A DNA stretch of 64,000 nucleotides from Argyresthia goedartella. Taxonomy: Eukaryota > Arthropoda > Insecta > Lepidoptera > Argyresthiidae. The notes beneath the pieces are model-generated. The model was not told where the DNA came from. It searched no databases and was given only the letters and a program-made list of their open reading frames with translations. The translations under genes were made by a program, and so were the position numbers. The stretch covers positions 8,211,501-8,275,500 of the forward strand of contig OX463809.1 of assembly GCA_949825045.1 (NCBI GenBank), in the 5' to 3' direction. Of this stretch, positions 9,207-20,345 are shown one piece after another. Positions within the stretch are counted from its first letter, which is position 1; every line of letters starts with the position of its first letter.

Positions 9207-9710
9207 ATGTCGCAGTTGGTTGGTTAAATCACACACTTAACTAACTCTCTAGACCGTTAATTAAATACCAACGTTTTACCAAGTCACTAGCATTTGTATT
9301 CAGTCAGACAAGTGAGTGAACGAAACGTTTAACGAGTTGTCTAATCGTTCCAAGGCAACAAAACATATACATTTTTATGTGTACTTAAGTTTATGTTCTA
9401 AGTATTTTTTTTTTGTTCTCACATGTTCAACCTAACTCGAAGAATAAAGGGAGCTTCGCTTCGCTTACCCCCTTTATCCTTCACCTAAGCTACCACAATG
9501 TTTTGCCCTCATATAAGCTGTGCAAATTAGCTGTTGTCGTGACGCCATCTTGTTTTCCAACACGCCGGCCTTCGGTAAGACAGATTGTTAAACGTTTTCG
9601 CCGATGCTTTATTTAAATTAAAATGCTAGTGACTTGGTTAAACGTCGGTATTTAATTAACGGTCTAGGGAGTTAGTTAAGTTTCTGATTGAGCCAACTAA
9701 CTGCGACATA
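9207..9710. mobile_element. TIR element with ~88-bp inverted repeats
   Basis: The left arm 9207-9300 (atgtcgcagttggttgg…) and the right arm 9612-9710 are inverted copies with a few mismatches, sharing ctagaccgttaattaaatacc and aagtcactagcattt. The centre (about 9380-9520) holds the core also found in MITE D, including gcttcgcttcgct flanked by G- and C-runs. No transposase is present, so it is non-autonomous. Confidence 0.75.
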
Positions 9711-10410
9711 TACACCTGTTGGCGGTGTCTCTGGTTGTGAGTGACAGTTCCATTGTTCCCCATAGCCTTTGTCGAGCATACGGGAACTATTTACATTTAT
9801 ATTGGCAAAGTTTACGCGCCCTTATACCACAGTGTTGTGTTGTCTGATTGACAGGTGCAGGCGGACTGGTTGATCTAATTGTAATTGAGTTGGTGTGATA
9901 TACAATGTTGATGTGAACGGTTTCGCACAATGTAATGATTGCAAAAAAGGAAAACGAATGAATGAATTACAATAGCTTACAACAAAAAATATCCATGTAT
10001 GAAACTCTTGTAAAAAAATTACAGTAATTTTAGTCACATACATATTTAACCAAATAAATAAGAAAAATAATATGCTCAAAGTAGTTTTTATTGTGCTAAT
10101 GATTATAATGCCACAACGACTATTTTTGGTATAGAGAACTTCGTTGGCTTGCTCTCATATTTCTCATGTGTTGTTGATGATGATGATTAACTGATTGCAG
10201 CCACAGCAACTGGGTCTCGTTGGAGGGCTGCTTTTCAGGTGCATTCGTACAGGGAATCATCTAAACACAAAAAAGACGTGAATATTTTATTTTAAATAAA
10301 ATGTTTATTATTTCTTTTTATGTGAAACAAATATTGTAAAATTATTGTTATCGTATAAGGTATCACATGATCACATATCACATCATACATTTCTAGTCTA
10401 TACTCTATTT
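9711..10410. other. Unassigned sequence
   Basis: No domain or repeat is recognised. The minus-strand 85-residue frame at 9822-10079 is unsupported. Confidence 0.3.
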
Positions 10411-11100
10411 CAAGGGTAGGCGAAAAAACGGACAATGACATAAAGTATTATGTTAGCGTCAAAAGAAAACGATACGTATCGCCCTCCATGCACTTGTGTA
10501 TCGTTTCCGCGTAGTACTGCGTTTCGTGGTACGGGGTGGGGTGAGCGACGCTACCAGTCAGAGATAACAAACCTTTTTCGACGTGTTTAGAATGACGACG
10601 CCCGGTATGAGGAGAACACTTGATAAACAGACGGAGCTTCGTCGTCAGCTATTCCGCCCGCTTGCGTGTGTTTTGGCAGAAGTGAAGGGCTGCGTTGCTC
10701 GAAATAACACCACTTTTAAAATGACAGATCTCAAAAAGCTGTTGGAAGAAGGCCTTAGCAAAATGGACGTCACAAAATGGAAAAACTGTGTCGAATATGT
10801 AATAAAAGAGGAAACTAAATTAAATGGCCTGAATGACGCTGTAGATAAAACTGTAGACAGTTTTATAATCAATGTAACGGACTCCTCCAGGTGTTAATCA
10901 TCAGTAAAAAATAGTGAAGCGGAAGCGGATGTACATGAAGAAAATGAATTAATGTTTTTCTCTGGACAAATTAAAAAAATAACACAAGTTTACAAATTCG
11001 GATCAACTTTTGGACCTGAGTAGATGAGAACGATTTCTTATGTTATTTGATGGCCTGAACTCAAAAATTTTTTCAATCCGTTTTTTCGCCTGCCCTACGA
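10411..11100 (+). mobile_element. Internally deleted Tc1/IS630-like DNA transposon
   Basis: Inverted ends are visible: aagggtaggcgaaaaaacgg at 10412-10431, and ccgttttttcgcctgccct at 11078-11096, whose complement differs at one position over the matched core. Between them is a short transposase C-terminal frame at 10583-10897. An autonomous relative would be much longer, so this ~690-bp copy appears internally deleted. Confidence 0.75.
10583..10897 (+). pseudogene. DDE transposase C-terminal tail
   Basis: The 104-residue frame contains NNTTFKMTDLKKLLEEGL, then MDVTKWKNCVEYVIKEE and VDKTVDSFIINV. This matches the tail of insect IS630/Tc1-like DDE transposases: an 'NNTTFKL.D' start, a W..C..H/YV helix and a final FIIN followed by a Ser/acidic tail. 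After the TAA, the same frame continues with an acidic stretch (NSEAEADVHEENE), so the stop may be a late mutation. None of the catalytic DDE residues is present. The N-terminal ~40 residues are not recognised. Confidence 0.65.
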
Positions 11101-12190
11101 ACAGAGTATATATGTAGTAGCTAACTGATTGGTCCCCCATCATTCGCATAAACTTTTCGATTTTCAGATCACGGATAAAGTAGATATTCACTTTCTAGTT
11201 ACATTAGTCGACGTCGATGTTTTTTTATATTTATTGAGTTTTCTTTTGAGTTTGCTGTCCCTACAGAATAGAACACAGATTTCAAAATTCTGCTGTCACT
11301 CTTGTTTTAGTTCTCGTTCACGTCAACATACGTGAAGATACCTTGTAACTTCGTATTTGTTGTTGTATATATTGTTCGTATTCGTAATTGCGAATATTGT
11401 ATGGTAGACAATTAACAAGACCTCCTTGAGAAGTATTTTCTAGTGCAGCCAGCGATTTCTCAGAAAAATCTTAAACGATTTTAGTTCCCGCTGATGATTG
11501 TTTCTCGTTATTGCGATGACTTCTGACTTAACTAGATGTTTAATTTATTTTATTTATTTATTTATTCAGGTAATCAACAGCGTTACAAAACAGATAATCC
11601 TTAAAATTAACCAATTACATAGCCTATAATAGATTACCTCAAAAAGATCCTTTTGTTGTTACAGCATGTGTTTTAGTGAGGCAAAAAGAAACGGACCAGT
11701 ATTTTTAGAGCAAAAATAAACGGACCAGTATTTGTAGATGGACCAGTATTTATAGAGAACAGTTTGATGTGAGCTATTACCATATGATAACCAATCGCAA
11801 TCAGGTAAGTATTCCCTCTTAGTACGTAAGTAGGACAGTTTTCACTCGGTGGTAACGTAACAATACGCTGTCGAGCACGTCTTGTCGGAAAACAAGTGAC
11901 TGTTGAAGCTCTGTCAGCTGATACAAGACAATTGGACTCAACAATGATATATCAATGTTATATAAATGGACCGTTTTATGCTTAGTTCTGATATTAACTG
12001 CAGTAGTTTATGGGGCATACTTTTTAGAAAGAAGTTATTATCAATAAAAATGTGTTAATAATTCGTACTCAAGCTGACAATTAGCTACGAGTACTGTAGA
12101 TTAGTAAGTGTTGATCATTAAAAATATTCGGTAGGCTTTTAATTAATTCTATGAGTGACATCTCCAATAAATAATGCAATATTTGACGAA
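11101..12190. other. Unassigned sequence
   Basis: At about 11535-11630 a tttatttatttattcagg stretch followed by aacagcgttacaaaacagataa resembles a LINE 3' end in minus orientation. Near 11695-11760 a short unit (aaacggaccagtatttttaga) repeats about three times. Nothing coding is recognised. Confidence 0.3.
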
Positions 12191-12191
12191 T

Positions 12192-12330
12192 TGTATGGCG
12201 TAGCTGTCAAGGTTCTGCCTCACAAGCAAGAAGGGTATGGTTCGAATCCCAACAGAGGAGGAAATACCCGGGTTTTGCATGTTTATATGTTTGTGACGTC
12301 GCTGTTTTCATTTCAATGACATGAGTGGGG
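12192..12330 (+). mobile_element. Diverged SINE B-like copy
   Basis: A B-box-like ggttcgaatccc lies about 45 nt after an A-box-like segment, followed by gcatgtttatatgtttgtgacgtcgctgttt, which parallels the SINE B body (ggatgtttatatgtgtgtgatgtcgctgttt). Confidence 0.5.
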
Positions 12331-12355
12331 TCAAAATGGGCCTGTTAGAATAAAA

Positions 12356-12400
12356 TCCGGCCAAGTGCGTGTCGGACTTGGCACACTTAGGGTTACGTAA
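12356..12400 (-). mobile_element. GTCY element end fragment
   Basis: The phrase ccggccaagtgcgtgtcgga and a diverged agggttacgtaac are the outer end of a GTCY element in reverse orientation. Confidence 0.5.
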
Positions 12401-13046
12401 CAAATTTGGAATATAAGAAATTCACCAAGTTATTCAAAACTTAAAAAACCGACTTCAAGTTCAAGCCCTGTTTCTTCATTCACGGTTGGTATGCGAATGA
12501 AGTCTGTTTAAATAAAAAGTCCTCATCAATACTTTTGCTCCACGAAACCACAAACCAAAACGTCATCTGTGTATTTATTTTGGTATTTGTAGATTTAAAT
12601 TGAAGTTGATGTAAATTTTGATAAAATTTGTATGAGACTACCTTTAAAGTATGACCTACCAATCGAATATGGAGTAATCGCGTAACAAACACAAAAACAG
12701 ACGAATTGAGAACTTACTCCTTTTTGAAGTCGGATTGAAAATGAGGGAATTTTAAGGAATAATTTTGATTTATCAATTTATTTGGTAGTAAAAGCTACGT
12801 AATAACAAACATTATCACCAAATTTTAAGGTCATAAGGTCAATGGAAAGTAACACATTTCTTTGTTACAAATTGTTGTCAAGAATGATGAATTTTGTTGC
12901 TTCCCATTACTAAGTAATTTTTTTTTTAATAAAAATACAATACTCATGTACTCAACGAGCTCTAAACAACGACACCCTATTAGATAGGGTGATTTTATTT
13001 TTCGCGCCTCCCTTTATCTTTAAGGGAGCCGCCCTTAAAAACGAGG
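12401..13046. other. Unassigned AT-rich sequence
   Basis: No supported feature. At about 12780-12850 the words tttggtagtaaaa and tcaccaaattttaaggtcat resemble MITE D margins without aligning well. Confidence 0.3.
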
Positions 13047-13233
13047 AATTCCCCTGTGGCGCTGTGGTTGTAGCTCTGCCTACCATGCGAAAGGTCCCGG
13101 ATTTGATCCCCAGCTTAAAATTAAATAAAAAAAACCCATATCTTAAATATTTATATGTGTGTGATATCACTGTTTCTGGTACCCTCGACACAGGGTATCC
13201 TAGTGTGATACCAAAAACAATGTATGTGTCTGG
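13047..13233 (+). mobile_element. SINE B copy
   Basis: tRNA-like head (cctgtggcgctgtggttgt, B box at 13100-13112) and the family body (ggatgtttatatg-like, cgacacagggtatcctagtgtg). An A-rich tract separates head and body, as in the other copies. The 212-residue minus-strand frame at 12952-13590 crosses this SINE and is rejected. Confidence 0.75.
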
Positions 13234-13267
13234 ATTATGTTTTTGTTTAGTAGCTTTAACCGCCTCT

Positions 13268-13316
13268 AAAACTTGTCTGATAGACGACGGACGGACGGAC
13301 GGGTGCGGAACCCTAA
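13268..13316 (-). mobile_element. GTCY element terminal fragment
   Basis: GACGGACGGACGGAC followed by ggtgcggaaccctaaaa is the minus-strand 5' end of a GTCY element, truncated just after the microsatellite. Confidence 0.55.
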
Positions 13317-13700
13317 AAAAGCTGTTAGAGTATGCGCGGTTCAGCGAGGATTCACCGTCGCGGACTGTGTGACGGTTCGTTGTCCGAATCCGAAAGGTCT
13401 CAACATACGCCTTTGTTGTGCATTCAACTACACGCTTCAAGATGGGTGCCAACGCGTAGCTGCCAACAGCCGCCACAACGAGCCACAGGCAGTGACAAAT
13501 CAGCCCACACGACGATTTAACAAGAGCCGAGGCAGCTGTGGCGTCGTGGTCGTACTCCTCAGTAAAACGAATGACGTCACTTTGTGCCAAGTTTCTAATG
13601 TTGTACGTTCTGATGATTTAATTTTTTATTATAACTTTTTAGTTATTACATAGAGTAATAATAAACTTGGATTTGAACGAACAACTGACATCAAACCAAT
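13317..13700. other. Unassigned sequence
   Basis: Moderately GC-rich with overlapping open frames on both strands (13273-13653 plus, 13332-13520 plus). None has a known domain, and the upstream parts lie in repeats. Confidence 0.3.
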
Positions 13701-13701
13701 T

Positions 13702-13732
<31 letters not shown>

Positions 13733-13736
13733 AATA

Positions 13737-13772
<36 letters not shown>

Positions 13773-13774
13773 AG
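13702..13774. repeat. (GAAA)n microsatellite, LINE tail
   Basis: About 18 GAAA units with one GAAATAAA interruption. On the minus strand this is (CTTT)n at the 3' end of the LINE fragment at 13775-14412. Confidence 0.85.
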
Positions 13775-14412
13775 TTTATTTGTAACAGGAAACAAAAATA
13801 GGAGTCAATATTGAACAACTAGGTACAAGGAATATTTCCTGTCACAAGCCGGCCTCAACTCAGCATATGCTGAATGCGAACAGTCAGCGCTGGTCTTCCG
13901 TTGTGACCGACGGATGACAACACGCACAACAATGTGCACTTTTGTGTAAACATTTATAAACACAGACAGAAGGAAAAATATTTTAAAAGAGAAACATAGT
14001 CAGACATGAATATTCAGACTTTATAGTAGGTAACAGGTTAATTAAAGGTATAAAATAAATCTATATAAATATAAAACAGTATTAATATTAAAGGTCACAA
14101 TTTCATATGATATATAGTCAGTTATATTGCGCTAGTGTCATTTCGTATAGAATCTTCGAATTTTTGATGCTCAAAAATGAATTTTCTCAACGTGCATTTA
14201 AATCCGTATAAACAACGCAGGTTCCTGATTGGTGGAGGGATATTATTCCAACACTTGGTCGCAGCATAGCGGAAGCTCCCTCTAAAGGCAGCAGAGCTGT
14301 GCCGCTCTGTAGCGAGCTGCGTTGAGCATTGGCGGGACACATGGTGCCTCGACTTAAATGAAAGTTTCTCAAAAAGATAACTTGGCTCCTTATATTTCAT
14401 CACCCCGAACAA
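13775..14412 (-). mobile_element. LINE 3' end with C-terminal coding remnant
   Basis: The minus-strand frame 14122-14412 (96 residues) carries YLFEKLSFKSRHHVSRQ, FRYAATKCWNNIPPPIRN and FKCTLRKFIFE, the terminal segment of Jockey/CR1-group LINE proteins (…A..WN.LP..IR…..FK..L). It starts at an internal ATG, so the true protein extended further upstream. About 350 bp of non-coding 3' UTR follow before the (CTTT)n tail. Confidence 0.75.
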
Positions 14413-14514
14413 AATTACGCCATCACATTGCTACAATAAGTCGCGAAATTTACGATCATGTTTTCTGTTTTCTAATCTGAGTCTGGTTGCGCTAGTGTAG
14501 CCTTATGACGAGTG

Positions 14515-14750
14515 ACGACCCGAATGGCCGAGTCGGCAGTGACCCTAACTACGAAGCCAAGAGTCCCGGGTTCGAGTCCCGGTGGGGGAAAATATTTGTT
14601 TGATGAGAACGGATGTTTCTACCCTAGTCAAGGTTGTTTATCTATCTAAGTATAGTATTTATCTATACAAATATGTGTGTCGTTGTCTAGTACCCAAGAT
14701 ACAGGGAATCCTAGTTTGGGGCTAGATCATGTCTGTCCAAGGTATTATCA
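14515..14750 (+). mobile_element. SINE A copy 2
   Basis: A box tggccgagtcgg, B box ggttcgagtcc, and the full body ending gtccaaggtatt. Close to the copy at 881. Confidence 0.85.
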
Positions 14751-14927
14751 AGGTACTATGAATCTCCGACGCCATCTAGGGCATTATAATGTTCAACAAA
14801 TTGCCAGCAAACAGGACTAACGCTATCTGTAGCTGGGCGGAATTTTTTGCTATCTACTTGAGAACGATTTTTTGTTCGGGATGGCTAGTGTTCTTGTATC
14901 ATTAGACTATGTTTTCACTGACATAAC

Positions 14928-15035
14928 ATTTACATACAGGCACAGACATTGATTCTGGCCCCACACTAGGATACCCTGTGTCGTGGGAACCAGAAACAGC
15001 GACGCCACAAACATGAAAACATTTTTTTCTTCTCC
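14928..15035 (-). mobile_element. SINE B fragment (tail half)
   Basis: The reverse-oriented body (acatacaggcacagac…ggccccacactaggataccctgtgtcgtggg) ends in a T-run where the head should start. Confidence 0.7.
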
Positions 15036-15596
15036 TCCCCACCTCTTGATTGGAAGCACAACCCTCGACCACAACACCTCAGAGTTCGTCTGTGGTATGT
15101 ATGATATAACATATCTCTCACAAAATATCTCAGTGTTATATTCTGGCCTCCTGAAAGAGAGATTCACCAAGACATTTTATAAAAGTCTGCAATATCTTTT
15201 ACGGGCGTAACAGCAAATAAGTGAGTAGGATATGTCGCTGGTCACAAGGTATTTAGTCGTATAAGTTGAACAAAAAGGGTTCCCCTTTTGTAGTCGGCCT
15301 TTCAAGCATAATTTTTGTACAGTTATATGACTGCGTCGGGATTGAATGAGACGGCCTTCGGTCGGGCATTGTCCACTTGCAATCATGATGAGATTACAGC
15401 CTGTATAGAAAGGTAGTTCACACAGTTATGTCTGATATGTGGACTCCAAGTGCAAAAAAACGTAAAACTGGGATGGAAGAGTGTAGAGAGTAAAGCTAAG
15501 GTGTAAAAGCAGGTTAATGTTAATGAATGAATTTAATTTTTAGTCTTACGGCTTATCAAGTAGACAAAACTGGTAACATTTGTGAGTTTGTAATAT
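15036..15596. other. Unassigned sequence
   Basis: Short open frames on both strands without recognised domains. Confidence 0.3.
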
Positions 15597-15795
15597 TACA
15601 CGGGAAGACGGACGGTGGACCAAAGTAGTCACAGATTGGTGGCCGCAGGAAGCGACAAGGCCAGTGGGCAGACCACCAGCCCGATAGTCGGACGATATCA
15701 TCAAGTCGTCGGGATCCCACTGGGTGCGATTGGCACTTTAAAGAAGAGGCCTATGCCCAGCAGTGGGTAGATGTAGGCTGAGTATGATGATCATG
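15597..15795 (+). pseudogene. RTE-type LINE C-terminal scrap
   Basis: Translation gives EDGRWTKVVTDWWPQ, then RPVGRPPAR, a stop, SDDIIK, and later EEAYAQQW. These are the last ~60 residues of an RTE polyprotein, and the sequence ends ctatgcccagcagtggg then a tgatgat tail. Compare the better-preserved copy at 25985-26460. Confidence 0.75.
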
Positions 15796-15936
15796 AATAT
15801 TACACGTAGTTTTCAAAACATTCAATACCAGAAAAATAAAAGACACTCTTGAACACAAAACAAGCGTTTTTTTTTTTATAAATACTTAAGCTTTCATTAA
15901 TGGAATAGAACTAATAAATACGGAACTCTAAAAAGG

Positions 15937-16054
15937 AAGAAACTAATCTAGGACCAGAGTAAGTACTCTGGTCCTAGATTAGTTTCTTACTTTTTAGTTT
16001 TTTACTTTTAGTACGTTTAATTAGTCTTGACAAGTTTTCAAGACTAATTAAACG
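15937..16054. repeat. Two adjacent perfect hairpins
   Basis: 15937-15960 is the exact complement of 15965-15988 (24-bp stem, aagt loop). A second perfect stem pairs 16014-16030 with 16038-16054 (17 bp, 7-nt loop). No mismatches are present in either stem. Confidence 0.9.
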
Positions 16055-16059
16055 AGTTT

Positions 16060-16270
16060 ACACTCGATGAGTTTCCATGATTACCTTTCGGCTCCATCAC
16101 CAGATCAGCTCCATGTTAGATTATATTACTTCTCATCCGATTTACGAAATCGGAAAGTCGGTCAAATTTACCTTGCAAGACTTGATTACAGACACACGGT
16201 CAGAGCCCGGGACAGGTGAAACTAAACAAGGCTATAATATAATAAATTTGGTTAATAAAGTTAGATAACT
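16060..16270. repeat. Dispersed repeat related to 48880-49200
   Basis: The words ggctccatcaccagatcagctccatg and gaaagtcggtcaaattt recur in diverged form at 48920-49200 (cagctccatcaggtgatga, gacaagtcagtcaaattt). Origin unknown. Confidence 0.4.
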
Positions 16271-16534
16271 AGCGATAAAATATCCGCTGCCTATGCAATT
16301 ATTTACATTATTATGTCGCCGCTCTATGCCAAGATCTAAGCAGTGTTGTAATATGATGTGCTCAGCGTAGATAATTGGATTATTAACTTTACCGCCATAT
16401 ATTTTACTGAACTCTGATTGTAGCTAATGCAGGATTGGAGCTACACCTAACTAACAATGCATTATAGCAGGATTCATAATTCAAAACTTACAATTTTTTC
16501 ATGTACCGGCAACATTTGTAAAAATCCCATACAT

Positions 16535-16725
16535 GCGACCTCTGTGGCGCTTCGGTATTGGCTCTCACCACCATGCGAGAGGTGCGGGGTTCGATCCCCG
16601 GCTGGGGATTATAAAAAAAAAAAGCCCAGGTCTTGGATGTTTATATGAGTGTAATGTCGCTGTTTCTGGTTTCCACGACATAGGATAGCCTAGTGTGGAG
16701 CCAAAACCAATGTATGTGCTTGTAG
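16535..16725 (+). mobile_element. SINE B copy
   Basis: Head gcgacctctgtggcgc, B box ggttcgatccccggctgggg, A-rich linker, then the body ending caatgtatgtgcttgta. One of the more complete copies. Confidence 0.85.
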
Positions 16726-16934
16726 AAATATTTATTTATGTTTATGTTTATTTTTCCATACACCTACTAGCAGAAAATGCAGCTTTGTCAGGTGATGTCT
16801 CTTGAGCATTTGTCTACGAAATGCAATTAAGGTACTGTAGTGTCTCTACTCAGGGCATTTTTTCTTTTATTTTTGAGTTTATTTAGAACATACAATGATG
16901 TTCGTGGAAACTAAATAAAACTAATATACTAATA

Positions 16935-17105
16935 GACGACCTCCGTGGCTCTGCGGTTATCGCTCTGCCTACCATGCGAGAGGTCCCAGGTTCGATCCCC
17001 GGCTGGGGATACCGAAAAAAAAGGCTTTGGATGTTTATATGTGTGTGACTTTCTGGTTCCCACGACACAGGGTAACCTAGTGTAGGGCCAGGAGCAATGT
17101 TTAAG
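16935..17105 (+). mobile_element. SINE B copy
   Basis: Head gacgacctccgtggctctgcgg, B box ggttcgatccccggctgggg, and a body missing about 10 bp around the gatgtcgctg segment. It lies 210 bp from another copy in the same orientation. Confidence 0.85.
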
Positions 17106-18149
17106 TTCCTTTGTGTTTTTTTTTATATATTATAAACTTTAATCACTATGTCAAAGCTCAAACAGGTGTAATAGTTTCTTCATAAATTCGCTTCGCTAGT
17201 CAATAGCTGTATATTCATTTCCTGTATTTCCATGATATTTTGTCCAGTCAAGTCTGTTTTGCTGGAGGTAATCTCTTGGAGATAAGCTCGCATTTGTATG
17301 TATATATTTTAATGTAACTGTTAAATTTAGATCAGAGTGCAATAACCAATTATGACCATTAAGAGCTAGAACTTTATGAGTTAAGATTTAGTACCGGGCT
17401 TCACCGCGGCCATAATTTTATTATTTAGTGTATAAAATAGTCAGTTTTTTATTCCCGTTTGAACCTCCTGCAATTACAGCACTTAGGTACGCCTTAGACC
17501 TTAATAAATATCGATGTCTTGTATCGGCTGCCGCAAGTTTATCAGCGACCCAGTAGGCGATCCTCTGGGATGTTTTCAATTTACTGCCCTATAACGCTAC
17601 ATACATGAATATGTACGTGCTATCGCTGGGAAACGAGAATATCAGTACGTCGTACTACTTATTAGTTATTCTGTCTGTGGTATAAGTATTTATTACGCGA
17701 TTGAAACTAAAGTATTTTCGGGTTTGCATGGCAAAAGCGGGCATTGACTCGTGGCTACCACTATACGCTCGTTATTGGGTTAGCGATTCTTACTTATTGC
17801 GTTCGAGTGCAACGTTGGACATTACTGTCGTTTAGTTTAGCGGTTGCTGACCGTTACCATGGTTGTCGATCGTTACCATGGTTACCATGTACGATACGGT
17901 CCGCAGTAGCATCAATGACCGCTATGGCAATGCTAACCCGTAGACACTAAAGCAGGACACACATTTTCCGAAAACTTTCCGTTACATTGTCAGTTCTTTC
18001 CAAGTATTTTTTCACAGTTTTTTTATAGATAATTCCTTGAAAGTGAAATTTTAAGAAAATATGGATTGTTTTCATACGGCTTTTGAAGTGCAAACTTACA
18101 TCACGTCGCAACAAAGATGCTCGCTTCGTTTATACGATGATTATATAAG
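17106..18149. other. Unassigned sequence
   Basis: No gene or repeat family is recognised. A short repeated word (cgttaccatggtt) occurs twice near 17850-17890. Confidence 0.3.
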
Positions 18150-18230
18150 ATTCCGCAAGTAGATACACCCTCATATGGATTATTCCATATGAGGTATTAC
18201 ATCTACTTGCAGAATCTAAGTAGATGTAAG
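18150..18230. repeat. Hairpin with nested second stem
   Basis: ttccgcaagtagat at 18151-18164 pairs with atctacttgcagaa, and cctcatatgga pairs with tccatatgagg around a ttat loop. The following aagtagatgtaa can pair with the same right arm, giving two alternative folds. Confidence 0.7.
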
Positions 18231-18279
18231 GGCTCGTGTAACAGTGCAGCCTTACAAAGCTTTGGCGATTAGTCTACGG

Positions 18280-18365
18280 AAAGAACCGGGACTGAGGGGG
18301 ATGAGGAGGGTCTTGGAATGGGTGGAGGGGGGTTGTTGGAATGGGAGGAGGGTGGATAGGCAACA
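18280..18365 (+). repeat. G-rich tract
   Basis: At least six runs of three or more G on the plus strand (gagggggatg, ggagggtc, gggtggagggggg, gggagg, gagggtgg) within ~85 bp. Such spacing could form a G-quadruplex. No gene context is visible. Confidence 0.6.
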
Positions 18366-19448
18366 GGTGCTCGTTGTCAGGGGGATCAGCTGTTAACTGA
18401 TGTGAGCATATGTCCGTCTTACATCAACTCTGATGTTTGCTTTCGTAGACTCTGAATTTTTCGGACAAGTGTGATCAAGGTGGAGGATTTGGACCGTTAC
18501 TATAACAGAATTAATGTCAATGTTTCACCAAAAAAGCTAACCCGTTCTGCACACCTTAGACCTGATCAACACGTCTATTCTTAGAGTGAGTTCTATCCGA
18601 GACTTGGGAGTTAACTTTTGAAGAGCATACACTCTCAAAAAAATATTGCCATTGCAACAAAAAAACTTTGATGCTGGACAGCCGTCAAAGGTGCATAGTT
18701 ATGAGGGCAACGTTTTTATTGTTACTAAGTAAATTTACCAATTGTGATGTAATAGCAATAATACATTGTTGAAATTACAATGCTAAAATTGTTCGTGTCA
18801 CTATATGATTTCTTGTCCTTTTGTTCCCATGACAAATGCTTTTAGCTATCATATCAAAGGTATATTGTCCCGATGACAAGGGGTTTTGCTAAAAAGACAA
18901 AGGTTTACTGTCCGTGGATCTAACTTTGTTTTGTTGAATTAGCTATCTTCCTTTGTGCTTTTATCAATTCACCGTTGCTTCTCCGACAAAGTTACTTTTC
19001 TCGTATATATTTTGCTGCTCTAGCAAAGTATATATATGGTTGATCTTATTCCTGCACTTTGTTAATGGTACACCATGAAAAAATATTATATACTCCCCGA
19101 AGCTTCTGACTATTATTCCAGGAGTATGCGTACCCTGAACTATGTTTAATGTACACCATACATCTGTATGGTGCATACAAAGAGCACTCCGGTCAAGGTA
19201 CGTATACCCGTAACAATATATAGGAAGAAGCTTCGAGGAATATAGATTTTTTTCAGTTTACCATTTACAAAGTGAAGGGATTGAAATCTACAATATAGTA
19301 CATTGCTTGGGTAGCACAAGATACGATAAGAGGATAGAGGTATTTGAGAATCCTATAAGAAATTAAGAAAATATTTATATCAAAAGTATGTAATAATCTC
19401 TACTTTACTTATTTATTCCTATGGCATTAGTAAACAGTTCATACCAAA

Positions 19449-19860
19449 TTACAAGTTAATATTAAGGGATTTAAGCCTCTCGGTGGCTTCGTCAGTAAGC
19501 TTGATCAGGTCCTCGGGAGGTCCCCCGGTATATCACGTTTCTGGGCATTCAGAGATAATATGTTGGATGTCTTGTACTTCAATTCCGCAGGTACAAGCAG
19601 GGGAGTCTATCCAGCCGCAGCGATGTTTATATTGGGCACAGCGTCCATGCGTAGTCCCGTGCGTAGTCTGTTGAAGTTACACCAGTCGCGCCTCGGCAGC
19701 TGGGACCCCTTTATTTTGGAGCCTGGAACAAGATCTGAGCCTAATTTGCCGGCCATTGTTGAGTTCCATTGTTGCGACCATTGTTGCATGAGGTGGGAGT
19801 CTTCTTGCAGCAGATTTATCGCGATTTTGTTTGGTGGGTTTCTGGATTCAAGAAGGTGAA
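19449..19860 (-). pseudogene. Non-LTR retrotransposon polyprotein C-terminus
   Basis: On the minus strand the frame reads LPRRDWCNFNRLRTG, then (after a frame change) WIDSPACTCGIEVQDIQHII and SECPE, then PPEDLIKLTDEATE, ending LKSLNINL and TAA at 19449-19451. The RLRTG…C.CG…..H……C pattern is the zinc-knuckle-like tail of several insect LINE polyproteins. At least one frameshift and one in-frame stop mark it as dead. Confidence 0.65.
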
Positions 19861-20151
19861 CGACAACGACAACTGGTCAACGACAGGGACCTCATAATTG
19901 TATTAGGGCACTGTTACTTACCAAGCATAGACTGCAGCAGATGCCGCAGTTTATTTTCTGTTAAAAAAGTCTCCAATGCCATATTTCATATCACTCTTGA
20001 GCACAAACACTACTTCTCTGCACGACATCCACGTTGAAACTGGCAGAATAGGAGAAACAGTTTGCGCTTGCGAGAACAAGTATAAGACGTCACTTTGTAA
20101 TTTTATCTAAGAATACTTTGTTAAAACATCTACTTCGTATTTTGTTAGTAT

Positions 20152-20345
20152 ATAACGTTGCCGTATCAACAACATCATTTAGCCGTAGTAAAAACTGTTA
20201 TTTTGATAGATTAAACTTTGCTGTAACATCACTTCATAACGTTGCCGTGTCAACAACACCATTTATCCATAGTAACAACGCCTATTTTGATAGATTAAAC
20301 TTTGCTACAATATCACTTCATAACGTTGATAAGTTGACAACGTGC
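20152..20345. repeat. 84-bp tandem repeat, ~2.3 copies
   Basis: Units begin ataacgttg at 20152, 20236 and 20320 (period 84, 84) and share caacaac…tttgatagattaaactttgct. Because 84 is a multiple of three, an 81-residue repetitive frame stays open at 20118-20363, but nothing suggests it is translated. Confidence 0.85.

Noticed and set aside
12952..13590. 212-residue minus-strand frame
   Set aside because: It reads antisense through a SINE B copy and a GTCY fragment and shows no domain.
16457..17068. Short frames containing RPRSWMFI or GIEPGTSRMVGRA phrases
   Set aside because: These phrases are translations of SINE B in either orientation and occur wherever the SINE does.
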